A stretch of DNA of 64,000 nt. Source: Actinoplanes sp. SE50/110 (GTDB taxonomy: Bacteria; Actinomycetota; Actinomycetes; Mycobacteriales; Micromonosporaceae). Shown here piece by piece: positions 50,158-58,366 of this stretch. The first letter of the stretch is position 1. Each line of letters opens with the position of its first letter. Made by a program: the position numbers and the translations under genes. The notes under the pieces are model-generated. The model was not told where the DNA came from. It saw only the letters and a list, made by a program, of their open reading frames with translations, and ran no database searches. The stretch lies in assembly GCF_900119315.1 (NCBI RefSeq), contig NZ_LT827010.1, positions 5,923,001 to 5,987,000 on the forward strand. The letters run 5' to 3'.

Positions 50158-50228
50158 GAGAGCCGCAAGGCTCTCGGTCCCGCGCCGCTGCTTGACGCTG
50201 GTTCGCCGATGTCGTGCCCGACATCGGC
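50158..50228 (-). terminator. Two perfect hairpins between STAS and GAF-ANTAR genes
   Basis: On the minus strand the first hairpin (50228-50219 with 50214-50205) has a perfect 10-bp stem and tetraloop, 25 bp after the STAS stop. The second (50175-50169 with 50164-50158) has a 7-bp stem with loop TTGC. The first is a probable terminator of the STAS gene. Paired hairpins ahead of an ANTAR gene recall ANTAR target RNAs, but those have hexaloops and these have tetraloops. Confidence 0.55.
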
Positions 50229-50253
50229 CGCAGGACGTCGATGATACCGAAAC

Positions 50254-50577
50254 TCACCCGGAGATTCGCAGCATGGTGCCGAGTCCGGCGATCAGCAGGA
50301 CGTCCCGGGCGATCGCCGGGGCGCCCGCCAGCTCCAGGACGTGCCCCTGCGCGTGACCGCGGGCGCGGGCCAGCGCGATCGCGTGCGCCCCCTCGGCGCC
50401 GAAGAAGGTGACCCCGCTCAGGTCGCAGGTCACCAGCGGGTAGGCGCCGACGGCGTGGTTCAGCGCCGTGGTCAGCACACCGGCGGTGCCCGCGTCGACC
50501 TCACCCTGCACGAGCAGCAGGGCGGAGTCGGCGGTGAGGTGACGGAAGAACACGGTCAGCGGGGGTTCGACGGGCAC
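50254..50577 (-). CDS. STAS-domain protein lacking the usual phospho-Ser
   Basis: 107 residues from GTG 50577 (GAGGGA 6 bp upstream); the longer GTG 50616 lacks a ribosome site. The STAS fold follows SALLLVQGEVDAGTAGVLTTAL and VTCDLSGVTFFGAEGAHAIA. In SpoIIAA-type anti-anti-sigma factors the loop reads DSSG with a phosphorylated Ser; here it is GAEG. The protein is therefore probably not switched by an RsbW-like kinase in the usual way. It lies between two GAF-ANTAR genes, which suggests a shared stress-signalling role. Confidence 0.8.
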   Translation of the reverse strand: MPVEPPLTVFFRHLTADSALLLVQGEVDAGTAGVLTTALNHAVGAYPLVTCDLSGVTFFGAEGAHAIALARARGHAQGHVLELAGAPAIARDVLLIAGLGTMLRISG

Positions 50578-50703
50578 GCGGCATCCCTCACCGTCGGCAG
50601 GCGATGGCACGGGCACGTGGCTTGACCCGTCCTCACCCTAGCCGGTGACAGAGCCGGCGGTGCTCCGCTGATCGGCGCGGCGTGAAACGGGTATGCGGCA
50701 ACC

Positions 50704-51408
50704 ATGACGCAGGAACCGATGGACCCCACGGTCGCCTTCCGCGAGCTGAGCCGGATCAAACTCGGTGACACCGATCTGGAGGGCGTCCTGGCCACGGTCG
50801 CGGATCTGGCGAAGAGGAGCATTCCCGGCGCGTACGAGGTGTCGGTGACCCTGATTCGCGACCGGGGCCCGCACACCGCGGCGAGCACCGGCCCGGCCGC
50901 CGACCACATCGACAAGTGGCAGTACGAAATGGGTTCCGGCCCGTGCCTGGACGCCTGCCGGCAGAGCCTCACCCTGCTGGTCGGCGACGTGCGCACGGAG
51001 CGCCGCTGGCCCGGCTGGGAGGAGCGGGCCGCCGACGCCGGGGTGAACTGTGCGCTCAGTGTCGGCCTGCCGATCCGGGAACGGGTGGCCGGGGCGCTCA
51101 ACATCTACGCCGAGACGCCGGAGGCGTTCGACGACGATGCGGTGGTGCTGGCCGAGACGTTCGCCGGGTACGCCGCGGTGGCGCTGGCCAACGCCCACCT
51201 GTACGACACCACGGTGACCCTGGCCGGGCACCTGCAGGCGGCGATGGCGGGCCGGGCGGTGATCGAGCAGGCCAAGGGCATCATCATGGGCCAGCGGCAC
51301 TGCACCGCCGACGAGGCCTTCACGATCCTGTCCCGGGCCTCCCAGGAGTCGAACCGCAAGCTGCGCGACGTCGCCGCCGAGCTGGTCGACCGGGCCCAGC
51401 GGCGCTGA
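50704..51408 (+). CDS. GAF-ANTAR regulator (copy B)
   Basis: 234 residues, clearly paralogous to copy A: the first 30 residues (FRELSRIKLGDTDLEGVL) and the ANTAR end (GRAVIEQAKGIIMGQRHCTADEAFTILSRASQESN) are nearly the same. Its GAF has two Cys (GSGPCLDAC) that copy A lacks, so it could be redox- or metal-responsive (inference). It is divergent from the STAS gene. Three 21-bp repeats begin at its last codons. Confidence 0.9.
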   Translation: MTQEPMDPTVAFRELSRIKLGDTDLEGVLATVADLAKRSIPGAYEVSVTLIRDRGPHTAASTGPAADHIDKWQYEMGSGPCLDACRQSLTLLVGDVRTERRWPGWEERAADAGVNCALSVGLPIRERVAGALNIYAETPEAFDDDAVVLAETFAGYAAVALANAHLYDTTVTLAGHLQAAMAGRAVIEQAKGIIMGQRHCTADEAFTILSRASQESNRKLRDVAAELVDRAQRR

Positions 51409-51465
51409 CCGCCGTCCGGCGGGCGCTGACCGCTGTCCGGCGGGCGCTGACCGCTGTCCGGCGGT
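51403..51465 (+). repeat. Three 21-bp tandem repeats over the GAF-ANTAR stop codon
   Basis: Units at 51403, 51424 and 51445 share CGCTGACCGCTGTCCGGCGG with one or two changes. The first contains the stop codon (51406-51408). The repeats lie in the 116-bp gap before the convergent gene at 51525, where I see no clear terminator. Confidence 0.85.
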
Positions 51466-51524
51466 GGGCTGCGGCCGATTCCGGCCGCGCTTGCGGTGGT
51501 ACGCGCGGAAGCCGCCCGCCGCGC

Positions 51525-52577
51525 TCAGACCGAGCGGTCGAGCAGGTGACGCCAGTGCCGGATCAGCGGCGGCGGGCAGGAGATCTCGGTGACCCCGGCG
51601 GCCCGCAGCTGGTCGTGCAGCTGCGGGGTGGGCCGCAGGTCGATCGAGACCTGGCAGGGGATCGAGCGGGTCGCCGCGACCGACGCCGACCACTCGACCA
51701 GCTGGGTGATCACGGTGGGCAGCCGGTCGGGCGGGAGCAGGGTGTCGTTGCGGGTGCTGCGGTCCCAGACCAGGGTGTGCTGGGCCAGGTCGCCGCTGCT
51801 GATCCGGAGCAGGTGGCAGTCGTCGACCAGGTCGGCGACGGCCAGGGCGGCGGCCGGGGTGGCCACGTCCAGGCCGAGTCGCCAGGCCGGGTCGGCGAGG
51901 GCCGCGAAGGCGGAGATCTCGGCGCGCACGGCGACCATCGGGAGGACCACCAGCGGATCGTCGAGGGGGGACGCCGCTATCACCGTACCCAGGAAATCAA
52001 GATCTTCCGGGAGCGGGGAGCGGACGCCGCGCCGGCCGAAGGAGGCGGCCGGTGGGCTGCCGGCCGGCTCGTCGAAGTAGCGCACGGCGGGCAGCGGGCG
52101 GCCGGAGTCGGCCAGGTGGGCCCAGAGCTGGTCGCGGTCGGCGGCGGACAGCGCGCGCAGATCGTCGGCGCGCAGCGGCGCCCAGCCGTCGGCGAGGTGC
52201 CCGGCGTCGCGGGCCTCGGCCGGGCTGGACACCTCGGCGTGCAGGCGTAGGCCGGCGGTGGCCGGGGCGGGCGGCGCGGTGGTGGCCGCGTCGAAGTCGA
52301 CGACCACCTCGTGACCCAGCCAGCTGTCGTCGACCCGGACTCCGGTGAGCACCGGGACGGGCAGCGCCCACAGCGCGCGGGCCTCCGGCGCGTACGGCGT
52401 GACCGGCTCCTCGATGATCACCCCGGACAGCCGCGCGGCCAAGGCGTTGATCAGGTCGGTGTCAGCTTTCTCCAGGTAGAGCAGGACCCGGCCGAAGACG
52501 ATCTCCTCGACTCCGCTGCGGTCCACCAGCAGGCCGCGGTGCCGGCCGTATCCGTAGGCGATCCCGGGATCATCCAT
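51525..52577 (-). CDS. Degenerate PEP-utilising enzyme homologue (EI/PpsA-like pseudoenzyme)
   Basis: 350 residues. The order follows the C-terminal half of PTS enzyme I/PEP synthase: a swivelling-domain remnant (~40-100, ALWALPVPVLTGVRVDD), LRLHAEVSSPAEARDAGHLA (cf. LYANVGSPEEA), VRYFDEPAGSP and FGRRGVRSPL (cf. RTLD and GWRGIR), VVLPMVAVRAEISAF (cf. MFPMV), and SSGDLAQHTLVWDRS (cf. GTNDLTQYTLAVDR). The active His motif, the Cys near the C-terminus and several PEP-binding residues are missing or replaced. It is probably a regulatory pseudoenzyme. It is likely cotranscribed with the PrsW gene upstream (28 bp). Confidence 0.62.
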   Translation of the reverse strand: MDDPGIAYGYGRHRGLLVDRSGVEEIVFGRVLLYLEKADTDLINALAARLSGVIIEEPVTPYAPEARALWALPVPVLTGVRVDDSWLGHEVVVDFDAATTAPPAPATAGLRLHAEVSSPAEARDAGHLADGWAPLRADDLRALSAADRDQLWAHLADSGRPLPAVRYFDEPAGSPPAASFGRRGVRSPLPEDLDFLGTVIAASPLDDPLVVLPMVAVRAEISAFAALADPAWRLGLDVATPAAALAVADLVDDCHLLRISSGDLAQHTLVWDRSTRNDTLLPPDRLPTVITQLVEWSASVAATRSIPCQVSIDLRPTPQLHDQLRAAGVTEISCPPPLIRHWRHLLDRSV

Positions 52578-52605
52578 GCGCGAACCTCCGCATCGGACCG
52601 TAGAC

Positions 52606-53514
52606 CTATCCCACCGGAATGCGCCACAGCGATCGACCGTCCTGATCGGCTCGGCGGGCGACGGCGCGCAGCCAGAGCAGGGCGATCAGCGAGATCAGGA
52701 TCAGCCCGCCCCAGGACAGCAGGGTGAACAGGTGCGTCTGGGCGGCGGTCGGCTGCGGCTCGTAGCCCCGCTGCAGCAGCGAATACTGGTACGGCGTGCC
52801 GGTCAGCACCAGCGTGACCAGCAGCGCGATGCTGTGCATGCTGTCCCACAGCGCGTGCAGCACGGCCACCCCGAAAAACGACGACAGCAGCCGCCGGGTC
52901 ATCGCGAAGTGCCGCCGCCCGCTGGCCGAGAAGAGCACCCCGCCCAGGATCGCGGTCCACAGCCCGTGCCCGAGCGGGGCCAGCAGCCCGCGCAGCAACT
53001 CGGTCTGGACCAGCTGCATCAGCGACAGGCCGCGCTCGGTGAACAGCGCGGTGAAGGCGTAGCCGGCCGACTCGAACGCGGCGAACCCGAAGCCGACCGA
53101 GGCGCCCAGCACCACGCCGTCGGCGGCGTACTTGTGGCGGAGCCGGCGGGTCAGAAACGCCAGCGCGCCGAGTTTCGCCGCCTCCTCGATCAGGCCGACG
53201 CCGAGGAAGAAGCCCGGGGACGGGTGCAGCAGGTACGTCTCCAGCAGCGACGCCGCGAGCACCCCGAGCACCCCGCCGGTGATGAACGTGCTGAACAGCA
53301 GCTCGGCGGTGACCTCGCCGCTGTGCCGGCGGCTGAACGCCCAGAGCACGAAGGTGACCGGCACCAGGAAGCTGCCCAGCAGCACCAGCGTGGGGATCAG
53401 GTTCGGGTTGCCGGTGACCAGGGTGACCACCACGGTGAGCAGCCAGAGCAGCAGCCCGGTGAGGAAGACCCGCAGCCAGGTGCGCCGCCGGGGTGGTGCC
53501 GCCGCTTGGTACAT
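52606..53514 (-). CDS. PrsW-family intramembrane metalloprotease
   Basis: 302 residues with about eight hydrophobic segments. The PrsW motifs are GVGLIEEAAKLGALAF (EExxK, ~107-122), FGFAAFESAGYAF (~143), APLGHGLWTAILGG (~177) and AVLHALWDSMHS (~218). PrsW proteins cleave membrane anti-sigma factors; target unknown. The start is ATG 53514. It is cotranscribed with the PEP-enzyme-like gene and separated from the upstream secreted nuclease gene by a hairpin. Confidence 0.88.
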   Translation of the reverse strand: MYQAAAPPRRRTWLRVFLTGLLLWLLTVVVTLVTGNPNLIPTLVLLGSFLVPVTFVLWAFSRRHSGEVTAELLFSTFITGGVLGVLAASLLETYLLHPSPGFFLGVGLIEEAAKLGALAFLTRRLRHKYAADGVVLGASVGFGFAAFESAGYAFTALFTERGLSLMQLVQTELLRGLLAPLGHGLWTAILGGVLFSASGRRHFAMTRRLLSSFFGVAVLHALWDSMHSIALLVTLVLTGTPYQYSLLQRGYEPQPTAAQTHLFTLLSWGGLILISLIALLWLRAVARRADQDGRSLWRIPVG

Positions 53515-53538
53515 CTCAGGCCTCCCGCGCAGGTGTCA

Positions 53539-53569
53539 GCGGAGCCGGGGTACCCACCCCGGGCTCCGC
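53539..53569 (-). terminator. Terminator of the secreted nuclease gene
   Basis: GCGGAGCCGGGGT pairs with ACCCCGGGCTCCGC with a single bulged base and a short loop, 16 bp beyond the nuclease stop codon. Confidence 0.65.
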
Positions 53570-53584
53570 CAACACTGCTCGCGG

Positions 53585-54862
53585 TCAGTGCCTGGTGTAA
53601 ATGAGGCCGAGCTTGTCCACTTCGTCCCCGGCCCGGCCGTGGAAGCCGGCGATCTGCCAGCCGGTGGGCGCGGTCCGGGTGACACAGTCCGCGGTGGTGG
53701 TGCCGCCGGCCAGGGTGTTGCCCCGGTTGGTGGTGAACTTCGCGGAGAAGATCCTGGTGTGTGAGTTGTACACGCCACGGCACAATTGGGCGCTGGTCAC
53801 GTACTCGCCGTCGCCCAGGGTCAGCGTCTTCAGGGTGCCGCCGGTCCCGCCGTGCGGGCCGATCCGGTCCACCCGGGATCCGGCGCGCAGGCTGATCGAG
53901 GACAGCGGGCCGGCCGTGTCGACGTCGTCGAAGTAGTCGCCGTGTGGGCCGCCGAACTGTTCGCTGAACTGGTACGCGGGATTGGTGGACCAGTTCAGGT
54001 TCACGCTGACCGGGTCGTGGTCGGAGAGCATCAGCCCGCCGGCGTCGAGGAACGCGGCGTGCTCGTTGTGGTACGCGGTGGCGTTCAGCGTGATGAACCT
54101 GCTGCCGCGGTAGAGGACCTTGTCGACCACCTCGCAGGAGTCGTCGGAGCAGAGGATCGGGTCCGCGCCCTTGGCCGGGGCCACCCCGCCGCGCTCCAGC
54201 GTGACCCAGGCGTCGGTGAGGCCGTTGTTCGCCACGAAGTCGGCGATGGTGTCGCCGTCCCGCGTGTAGCGGGTGTTGGTGTCGCCGAACACCAGCACCG
54301 CGTTGCCCGGGGAGTGGCTGCCGATGAAGGTGGTCAGCTGGCTCAGGTTGGCGGCGCGCGAGGCCAGGTCGCCGGCGTTGGTGCCGGCGTTGGCGTGCAG
54401 GTTGTACACGTCGACGTAGACGCCCTCGGCCAGCCGGACCCGCTGGAAGGTGAAGCCCTTGGGGGTCAGGCAGTCACCGGAGTCGTACTGGCACGAGGTC
54501 CAGCGGTCCCGCTCGAAGTCGTCGGTGTCGTAGGCGTACTTCGAGAGGGTGTTCAGGCCGGAGCCGATGCCCGCCCCGCCACTGGTCGGGGTGCGGTAGG
54601 CGTGGGTGTCCGCGGCGTACAGGTAAGCGTGGAAGTTGAAGTCCTCCTGCACGTTGACCAGGTCGTATCCGGCGATCCGCGACCCGATCGCGGTAGTCGA
54701 GGTGGCCCGGTCGGTGTCGGCGCTGGACAGGATGTCGGGGAGCCCGGCGATGTTGTAGGAAAGAATCTTGAGAGTGCCACCGGTGGCTCCAGCGGCAGCT
54801 GCGGGTGCGGGGATCACGGCGGGGACCGCAAGCAAGGCGGCCAGCAAGGCTGTCTTGTACAC
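53585..54862 (-). CDS. Secreted endonuclease/exonuclease/phosphatase-fold enzyme with lectin-like C-terminus
   Basis: 425 residues. The signal peptide covers ~1-24. The catalytic domain (~30-290) has LKILSYNIAG, LVNVQEDF (metal Glu, ~73), LHANAG, VFGDTNTRY (~193) and LMLSDHDPVSV (~280), as in neutral sphingomyelinase/DNase I enzymes. Cys pairs (SCQYDSGDC and ILCSDDSCEVV) suggest disulphides. The C-terminal ~300-425 forms a jacalin-like beta prism (GPHGGTGGTLKTLTLGDGEY, IAGFHGRAGDEVDKLGLIY). It probably degrades phospholipid or nucleic acid outside the cell while binding glycan. It is divergent from the PAP2 gene. Confidence 0.86.
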   Translation of the reverse strand: MYKTALLAALLAVPAVIPAPAAAAGATGGTLKILSYNIAGLPDILSSADTDRATSTTAIGSRIAGYDLVNVQEDFNFHAYLYAADTHAYRTPTSGGAGIGSGLNTLSKYAYDTDDFERDRWTSCQYDSGDCLTPKGFTFQRVRLAEGVYVDVYNLHANAGTNAGDLASRAANLSQLTTFIGSHSPGNAVLVFGDTNTRYTRDGDTIADFVANNGLTDAWVTLERGGVAPAKGADPILCSDDSCEVVDKVLYRGSRFITLNATAYHNEHAAFLDAGGLMLSDHDPVSVNLNWSTNPAYQFSEQFGGPHGDYFDDVDTAGPLSSISLRAGSRVDRIGPHGGTGGTLKTLTLGDGEYVTSAQLCRGVYNSHTRIFSAKFTTNRGNTLAGGTTTADCVTRTAPTGWQIAGFHGRAGDEVDKLGLIYTRH

Positions 54863-54992
54863 GAGCGCGACGCTAAGGCCATCATCGATGAAAAGAAACC
54901 GCGGCTACTCGTCGGTAGCATGATGTTCACGCTAACACTCGCGGGTGTTCGCGTCCCGGCCGGAACGCGCACCGAAGCTGCTCGGCATGCCC

Positions 54993-56810
54993 ATGATCTC
55001 CCGCCGGACAATCTTCAAGGCGTCCGCCGCCGGTCTGCTCGCGACCCAGCTCCGCGCCCTGCCGGCCGAGGCCGCCACCGGCACCGGCTTCGTCGACGGC
55101 TACCGGACGAACGTCATCGCGAACCTGACCACCGACACCAACGCCGCGGTCCGCATCCTGTCCGGCTTCCAGAAGGTCTGGGCCACCGGCGCCGCCTGGA
55201 ACACCGGCACCGTGCTGGACGAGGCGTTCCTGCGCGCCAGCATGCGCTACGTCACCAGGGTCACCGCGGAGCGCACCGACGCGGAGGCGGCCAAGGCGTT
55301 CCTCGTCGACCGGCAGCACCAGAGCTACTCGGTGATCGCCGGCCTCGGCCCGCTCGCCGATCTGTACCGGGCCGGCGCGCTCGCGGTCACCAGCATCACC
55401 TCGGCGCCGGCCACCACCCCGGCTGGCACGATCAGCGACTCGGTCCCGGCCGGCTCCCCGGCCGGCGCGGCCACCGGCGCCGGTTCCACCAGCTCGGCGC
55501 TCGGCAAGGTCGCCACCCTGGTCAACACGCTGCGCGGCAACTACTCCTCGGGCAACCCGTCGAAGTACGCCTACCAGTACCCGCGCCCGTGGCGGCTGAC
55601 CGAGCAGAGCCGGGTCGCCGACACCGGCGCGGTGGACGAGTTCGGCTACCCGGTCTACGACTCGCCGGTCAAGGTGGCGCCGGCGCTGCTGCGCCAGCGG
55701 AGCACCAGCCCGGCCGACGACGCCGGCTACGTCAGCGGGCACACCAACGCGCTGTTCCTGGCCGCGCTGGCCTACGCGTACGCGGTGCCGGAGCGCTTCC
55801 AGGAGCTGGTCACCACGGCGTACGACCTGGCCGACACCCGGATCGTGGCCGGCATGCACTCACCGGTCGACGTGATCGGCGGCCGGATCCTGGCCACCGC
55901 GCTGGCCGCCGCGATCCTGCGCGACCCGGCGAACGCGACGATCAAGGCGGAGGCGCGGGCCCAGGCGCTCGCCTACTTCCAGGAGAAGACCGGCACCCGG
56001 GATCTCTTCGGGTACGCCCATGACCCCGCCGACCGTAAGGCGAACGCGGCGATCGTGCGGCACAAGCACACGTACGACCTGCCGGCGCACGGCAAGCGGG
56101 TCCCGGTGACCGTCCCGGACGGCGCCGAGGTGCTGCTGGAGACCCGGCTGCCCTACCTGGACGCCGCGCAGCGCCGCGAGGTGCTCCGGACCACCGGCCT
56201 GACTTCGGGCCACCCGATCCTGGACGGCCCGGAGCAGTGGGGCCGGCTGAACCTGTTCGCCGCCGCCGACGGTTACGGCGCGTTCGACCAGACCGTGGCG
56301 GTCACCCTGGACGCCGCGCTCGGCGGGTTCCACGCGGCCGACGCCTGGCGCAACGACATCGCCGGCCGGGGCGGCCTGGTCAAGCTGGGCAGCGGCACGC
56401 TGACCCTGTCCGGCGACAACGACTACCGCGGCGGCACCACGGTCGCGCAGGGCACCCTGGTCGCGGCCGCCCCCACCGCGCTGGGCCGCGGCGACGTGAC
56501 CGTGTCCGGCGGCGTCCTGGTCGCCGGACAGGTCACGGTGCACGGGTCGTACCGGCAGAGCGGTGGTGTCCTCGCGGTCGTCGCCGACCCGGAGGGCAAG
56601 CCGGCGCTGACCGTGTCCGGCGACGCCACGGTGGGCGGCACGCTGCGGATCGCGGTGCCGCCGGCGTTGCGCCACGATGCCCCGATCCCGGTCCTGACGG
56701 CCGGTTGCCTGCGCGGCCGGTTCGCGTCCGTGGTCGTCGACACCCCCGCCTTCCGCGCCGACCTGGTCACCCACGGTGACACCATCGCGGTGCGGCTGCG
56801 CGCGGCCTGA
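54993..56810 (+). CDS. Tat-exported PAP2-type phosphatase/haloperoxidase-like protein with autotransporter-type repeat
   Basis: About 605 residues from ATG 54993 (ATG 54987 two codons before). The signal is twin-arginine type (SRRTIFKASAAGLLATQL). The PAP2 active-site series is KYAYQYPRPW (~190), YVSGHTNALF (~246-255) and ADTRIVAGMHSPVDVIGG (~279-296), as in vanadium haloperoxidase-related acid phosphatases. After it comes a linker and a PATR-type beta unit (VKLGSGTLTLSGDNDYRGGT, ~459-478) normally seen in Gram-negative autotransporters, then further beta strands. No ribosome site is obvious. Confidence 0.85.
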   Translation: MISRRTIFKASAAGLLATQLRALPAEAATGTGFVDGYRTNVIANLTTDTNAAVRILSGFQKVWATGAAWNTGTVLDEAFLRASMRYVTRVTAERTDAEAAKAFLVDRQHQSYSVIAGLGPLADLYRAGALAVTSITSAPATTPAGTISDSVPAGSPAGAATGAGSTSSALGKVATLVNTLRGNYSSGNPSKYAYQYPRPWRLTEQSRVADTGAVDEFGYPVYDSPVKVAPALLRQRSTSPADDAGYVSGHTNALFLAALAYAYAVPERFQELVTTAYDLADTRIVAGMHSPVDVIGGRILATALAAAILRDPANATIKAEARAQALAYFQEKTGTRDLFGYAHDPADRKANAAIVRHKHTYDLPAHGKRVPVTVPDGAEVLLETRLPYLDAAQRREVLRTTGLTSGHPILDGPEQWGRLNLFAAADGYGAFDQTVAVTLDAALGGFHAADAWRNDIAGRGGLVKLGSGTLTLSGDNDYRGGTTVAQGTLVAAAPTALGRGDVTVSGGVLVAGQVTVHGSYRQSGGVLAVVADPEGKPALTVSGDATVGGTLRIAVPPALRHDAPIPVLTAGCLRGRFASVVVDTPAFRADLVTHGDTIAVRLRAA

Positions 56811-56853
56811 CTCCCATCGACGGCGGGGCACTGTCCGAAAAGTTGTGGCGGCC

Positions 56854-56883
56854 TTGACAAACGTCAATCCCCGGACCTTTCAT
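56854..56883 (+). promoter_or_regulatory. Promoter of the secreted hydrolase with overlapping inverted repeat
   Basis: TTGACA (56854-56859), an 18-bp spacer and TTTCAT (56878-56883) form a likely promoter 20 bp before the start codon. TTGAC-AAAC-GTCAA (56854-56867) is an inverted repeat over the -35 and could be an operator. Confidence 0.5.
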
Positions 56884-56902
56884 GTGTCTCGGAGGTAACA
56901 CG

Positions 56903-58366
56903 ATGACCATGCGCCAGAAGTGCCTCGCCGTCGCCGCCGCCGCACTGGCCCTGGTCACCGCGCTGAGCGCGCCGGCCTCCGCCGCACCGGCCACCTGCGC
57001 GGCGCCGACGCCCAGCACCACCCACCCCGGCTACCTCGTCTTCGACCCGGCCTGCGACGTCTCCGGGGCGCCGTTCACCCCGCTCACCGACGCGTCCGGA
57101 AAGGCGATCTCGAAGATCTACACCGGGATCCGGGACGGCGCGGCGTACCGGGTCGAGGTGCCGCTGCGGTGGAACGGCAAGCTGGTCGTCTACGCGCACG
57201 GCTACCGCGGCACCGGCACCGTGGTCTACGTCGACAACCCCGCGCTGCGCGCGCACTACCTGCAGACCGGGTACGCGTGGGCCGCCTCCAGCTACGCCAC
57301 CAACGGGTACGACGTGGGCCAGGGCGTCCGCGACTCGTACGCGATGATCGACACCTTCCGCGCGGCCACCGGCCACCGCGCCCGCTCGGTGATCATGAGC
57401 GGCGCGTCGATGGGCGGCCAGGTGACCGCGGTGGCGATCGAACGGTTCCCGCACGCCTTCGCGGCGGCCATGCCGTACTGCGGCGTGCTCGGCGACACCA
57501 GGCTCTACGACTACTTCCTGGACGCGAACGTGACCGCGGCGGCGCTGGCCAGAGTGAAGATCGACTTCCCGCTCACCCCGGCCGCCGACTACCCGGCGCA
57601 GTGGCATGCCCAGGTCGGCCGGATCACCGCGGCGCTCGGCGTCAAGGTGGGCAGCGCTCCGGCGCTCACGCCGGCCGGGAAGATCTGGTCCGACGTGGTG
57701 GAGCGGCGCACCGGCGGCGAGCGGCCCGGCTTCGACTCGGCCTTCGCCTACTGGAACGCGGCGCCATCGCTGGCTCCGCTGAGTGACCTGCCGTTCCTGT
57801 TCGGCCTCTACCCGGGCCTGACCGGTGGCACCGGCGGGATCGCGCCCGGCAACGTCACCGACAACCAGTTCACCTTCTACCGGGCCGACGACTACCCCTG
57901 GCCGAGCTTCGCCGAGCTGCGGCTCAACGCCGACGTGCTGCGGGTGCGGCACACCGCGACCGGCGACCCGGGGCTGTCCGGCATCCCGCGGGTGGAGGGC
58001 CGGCCGACCATCCCGGTGCTGTCCCTGCACGACGTCGGCGACCTGTTCGTCCCGTTCGCGATGGAGCAGGACTACGCGCTGCGGGCCGCCCGCAACGGCC
58101 GGGCCGGGCTGTTCGTCTCTCGGGCCATCCGCGGCGTCGGGCACTGCGACTTCACCGAGGCCGAGCTGGCGCAGGGCTTCGACGACCTGACCCGCTGGGT
58201 GCGCACCGGGCAGCGGCCGGCCGGCGACGCGATCCTGGACCGCCGGCAGGTGGCCGCCGACTCGTTCGGCTGCCGGTTCACCAACGGCGCGCACCCCACC
58301 TTCATCGCTGCGGTGTGCCCGGCGCAGAGCGTCCCGGCCCCGGCGCCGGACCCGTCGCGGAGGTGA
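56903..58366 (+). CDS. Secreted alpha/beta hydrolase
   Basis: 487 residues from ATG 56903 with GGAGGT 6 bp upstream. The signal peptide covers ~1-32. The nucleophile elbow is MSGASMGGQVTAV (Ser, ~170), a likely acid is Asp in LSLHDVGDLFVPF (~377), and the His is in GVGHCDFTEAEL (~413). Cys residues near both ends of the chain suggest disulphides in the exported protein. It resembles the actinobacterial S9/tannase-like or DUF6351-type hydrolases, but I cannot name the substrate. Its 3' end overlaps the LysR gene by 65 bp on opposite strands. Confidence 0.82.
   Translation: MTMRQKCLAVAAAALALVTALSAPASAAPATCAAPTPSTTHPGYLVFDPACDVSGAPFTPLTDASGKAISKIYTGIRDGAAYRVEVPLRWNGKLVVYAHGYRGTGTVVYVDNPALRAHYLQTGYAWAASSYATNGYDVGQGVRDSYAMIDTFRAATGHRARSVIMSGASMGGQVTAVAIERFPHAFAAAMPYCGVLGDTRLYDYFLDANVTAAALARVKIDFPLTPAADYPAQWHAQVGRITAALGVKVGSAPALTPAGKIWSDVVERRTGGERPGFDSAFAYWNAAPSLAPLSDLPFLFGLYPGLTGGTGGIAPGNVTDNQFTFYRADDYPWPSFAELRLNADVLRVRHTATGDPGLSGIPRVEGRPTIPVLSLHDVGDLFVPFAMEQDYALRAARNGRAGLFVSRAIRGVGHCDFTEAELAQGFDDLTRWVRTGQRPAGDAILDRRQVAADSFGCRFTNGAHPTFIAAVCPAQSVPAPAPDPSRR

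Noticed and set aside
50158..50228. A known riboswitch class upstream of the GAF-ANTAR gene
   Set aside because: The two hairpins do not show the conserved core of any riboswitch I can recall, and terminator or ANTAR-related roles explain them more simply.
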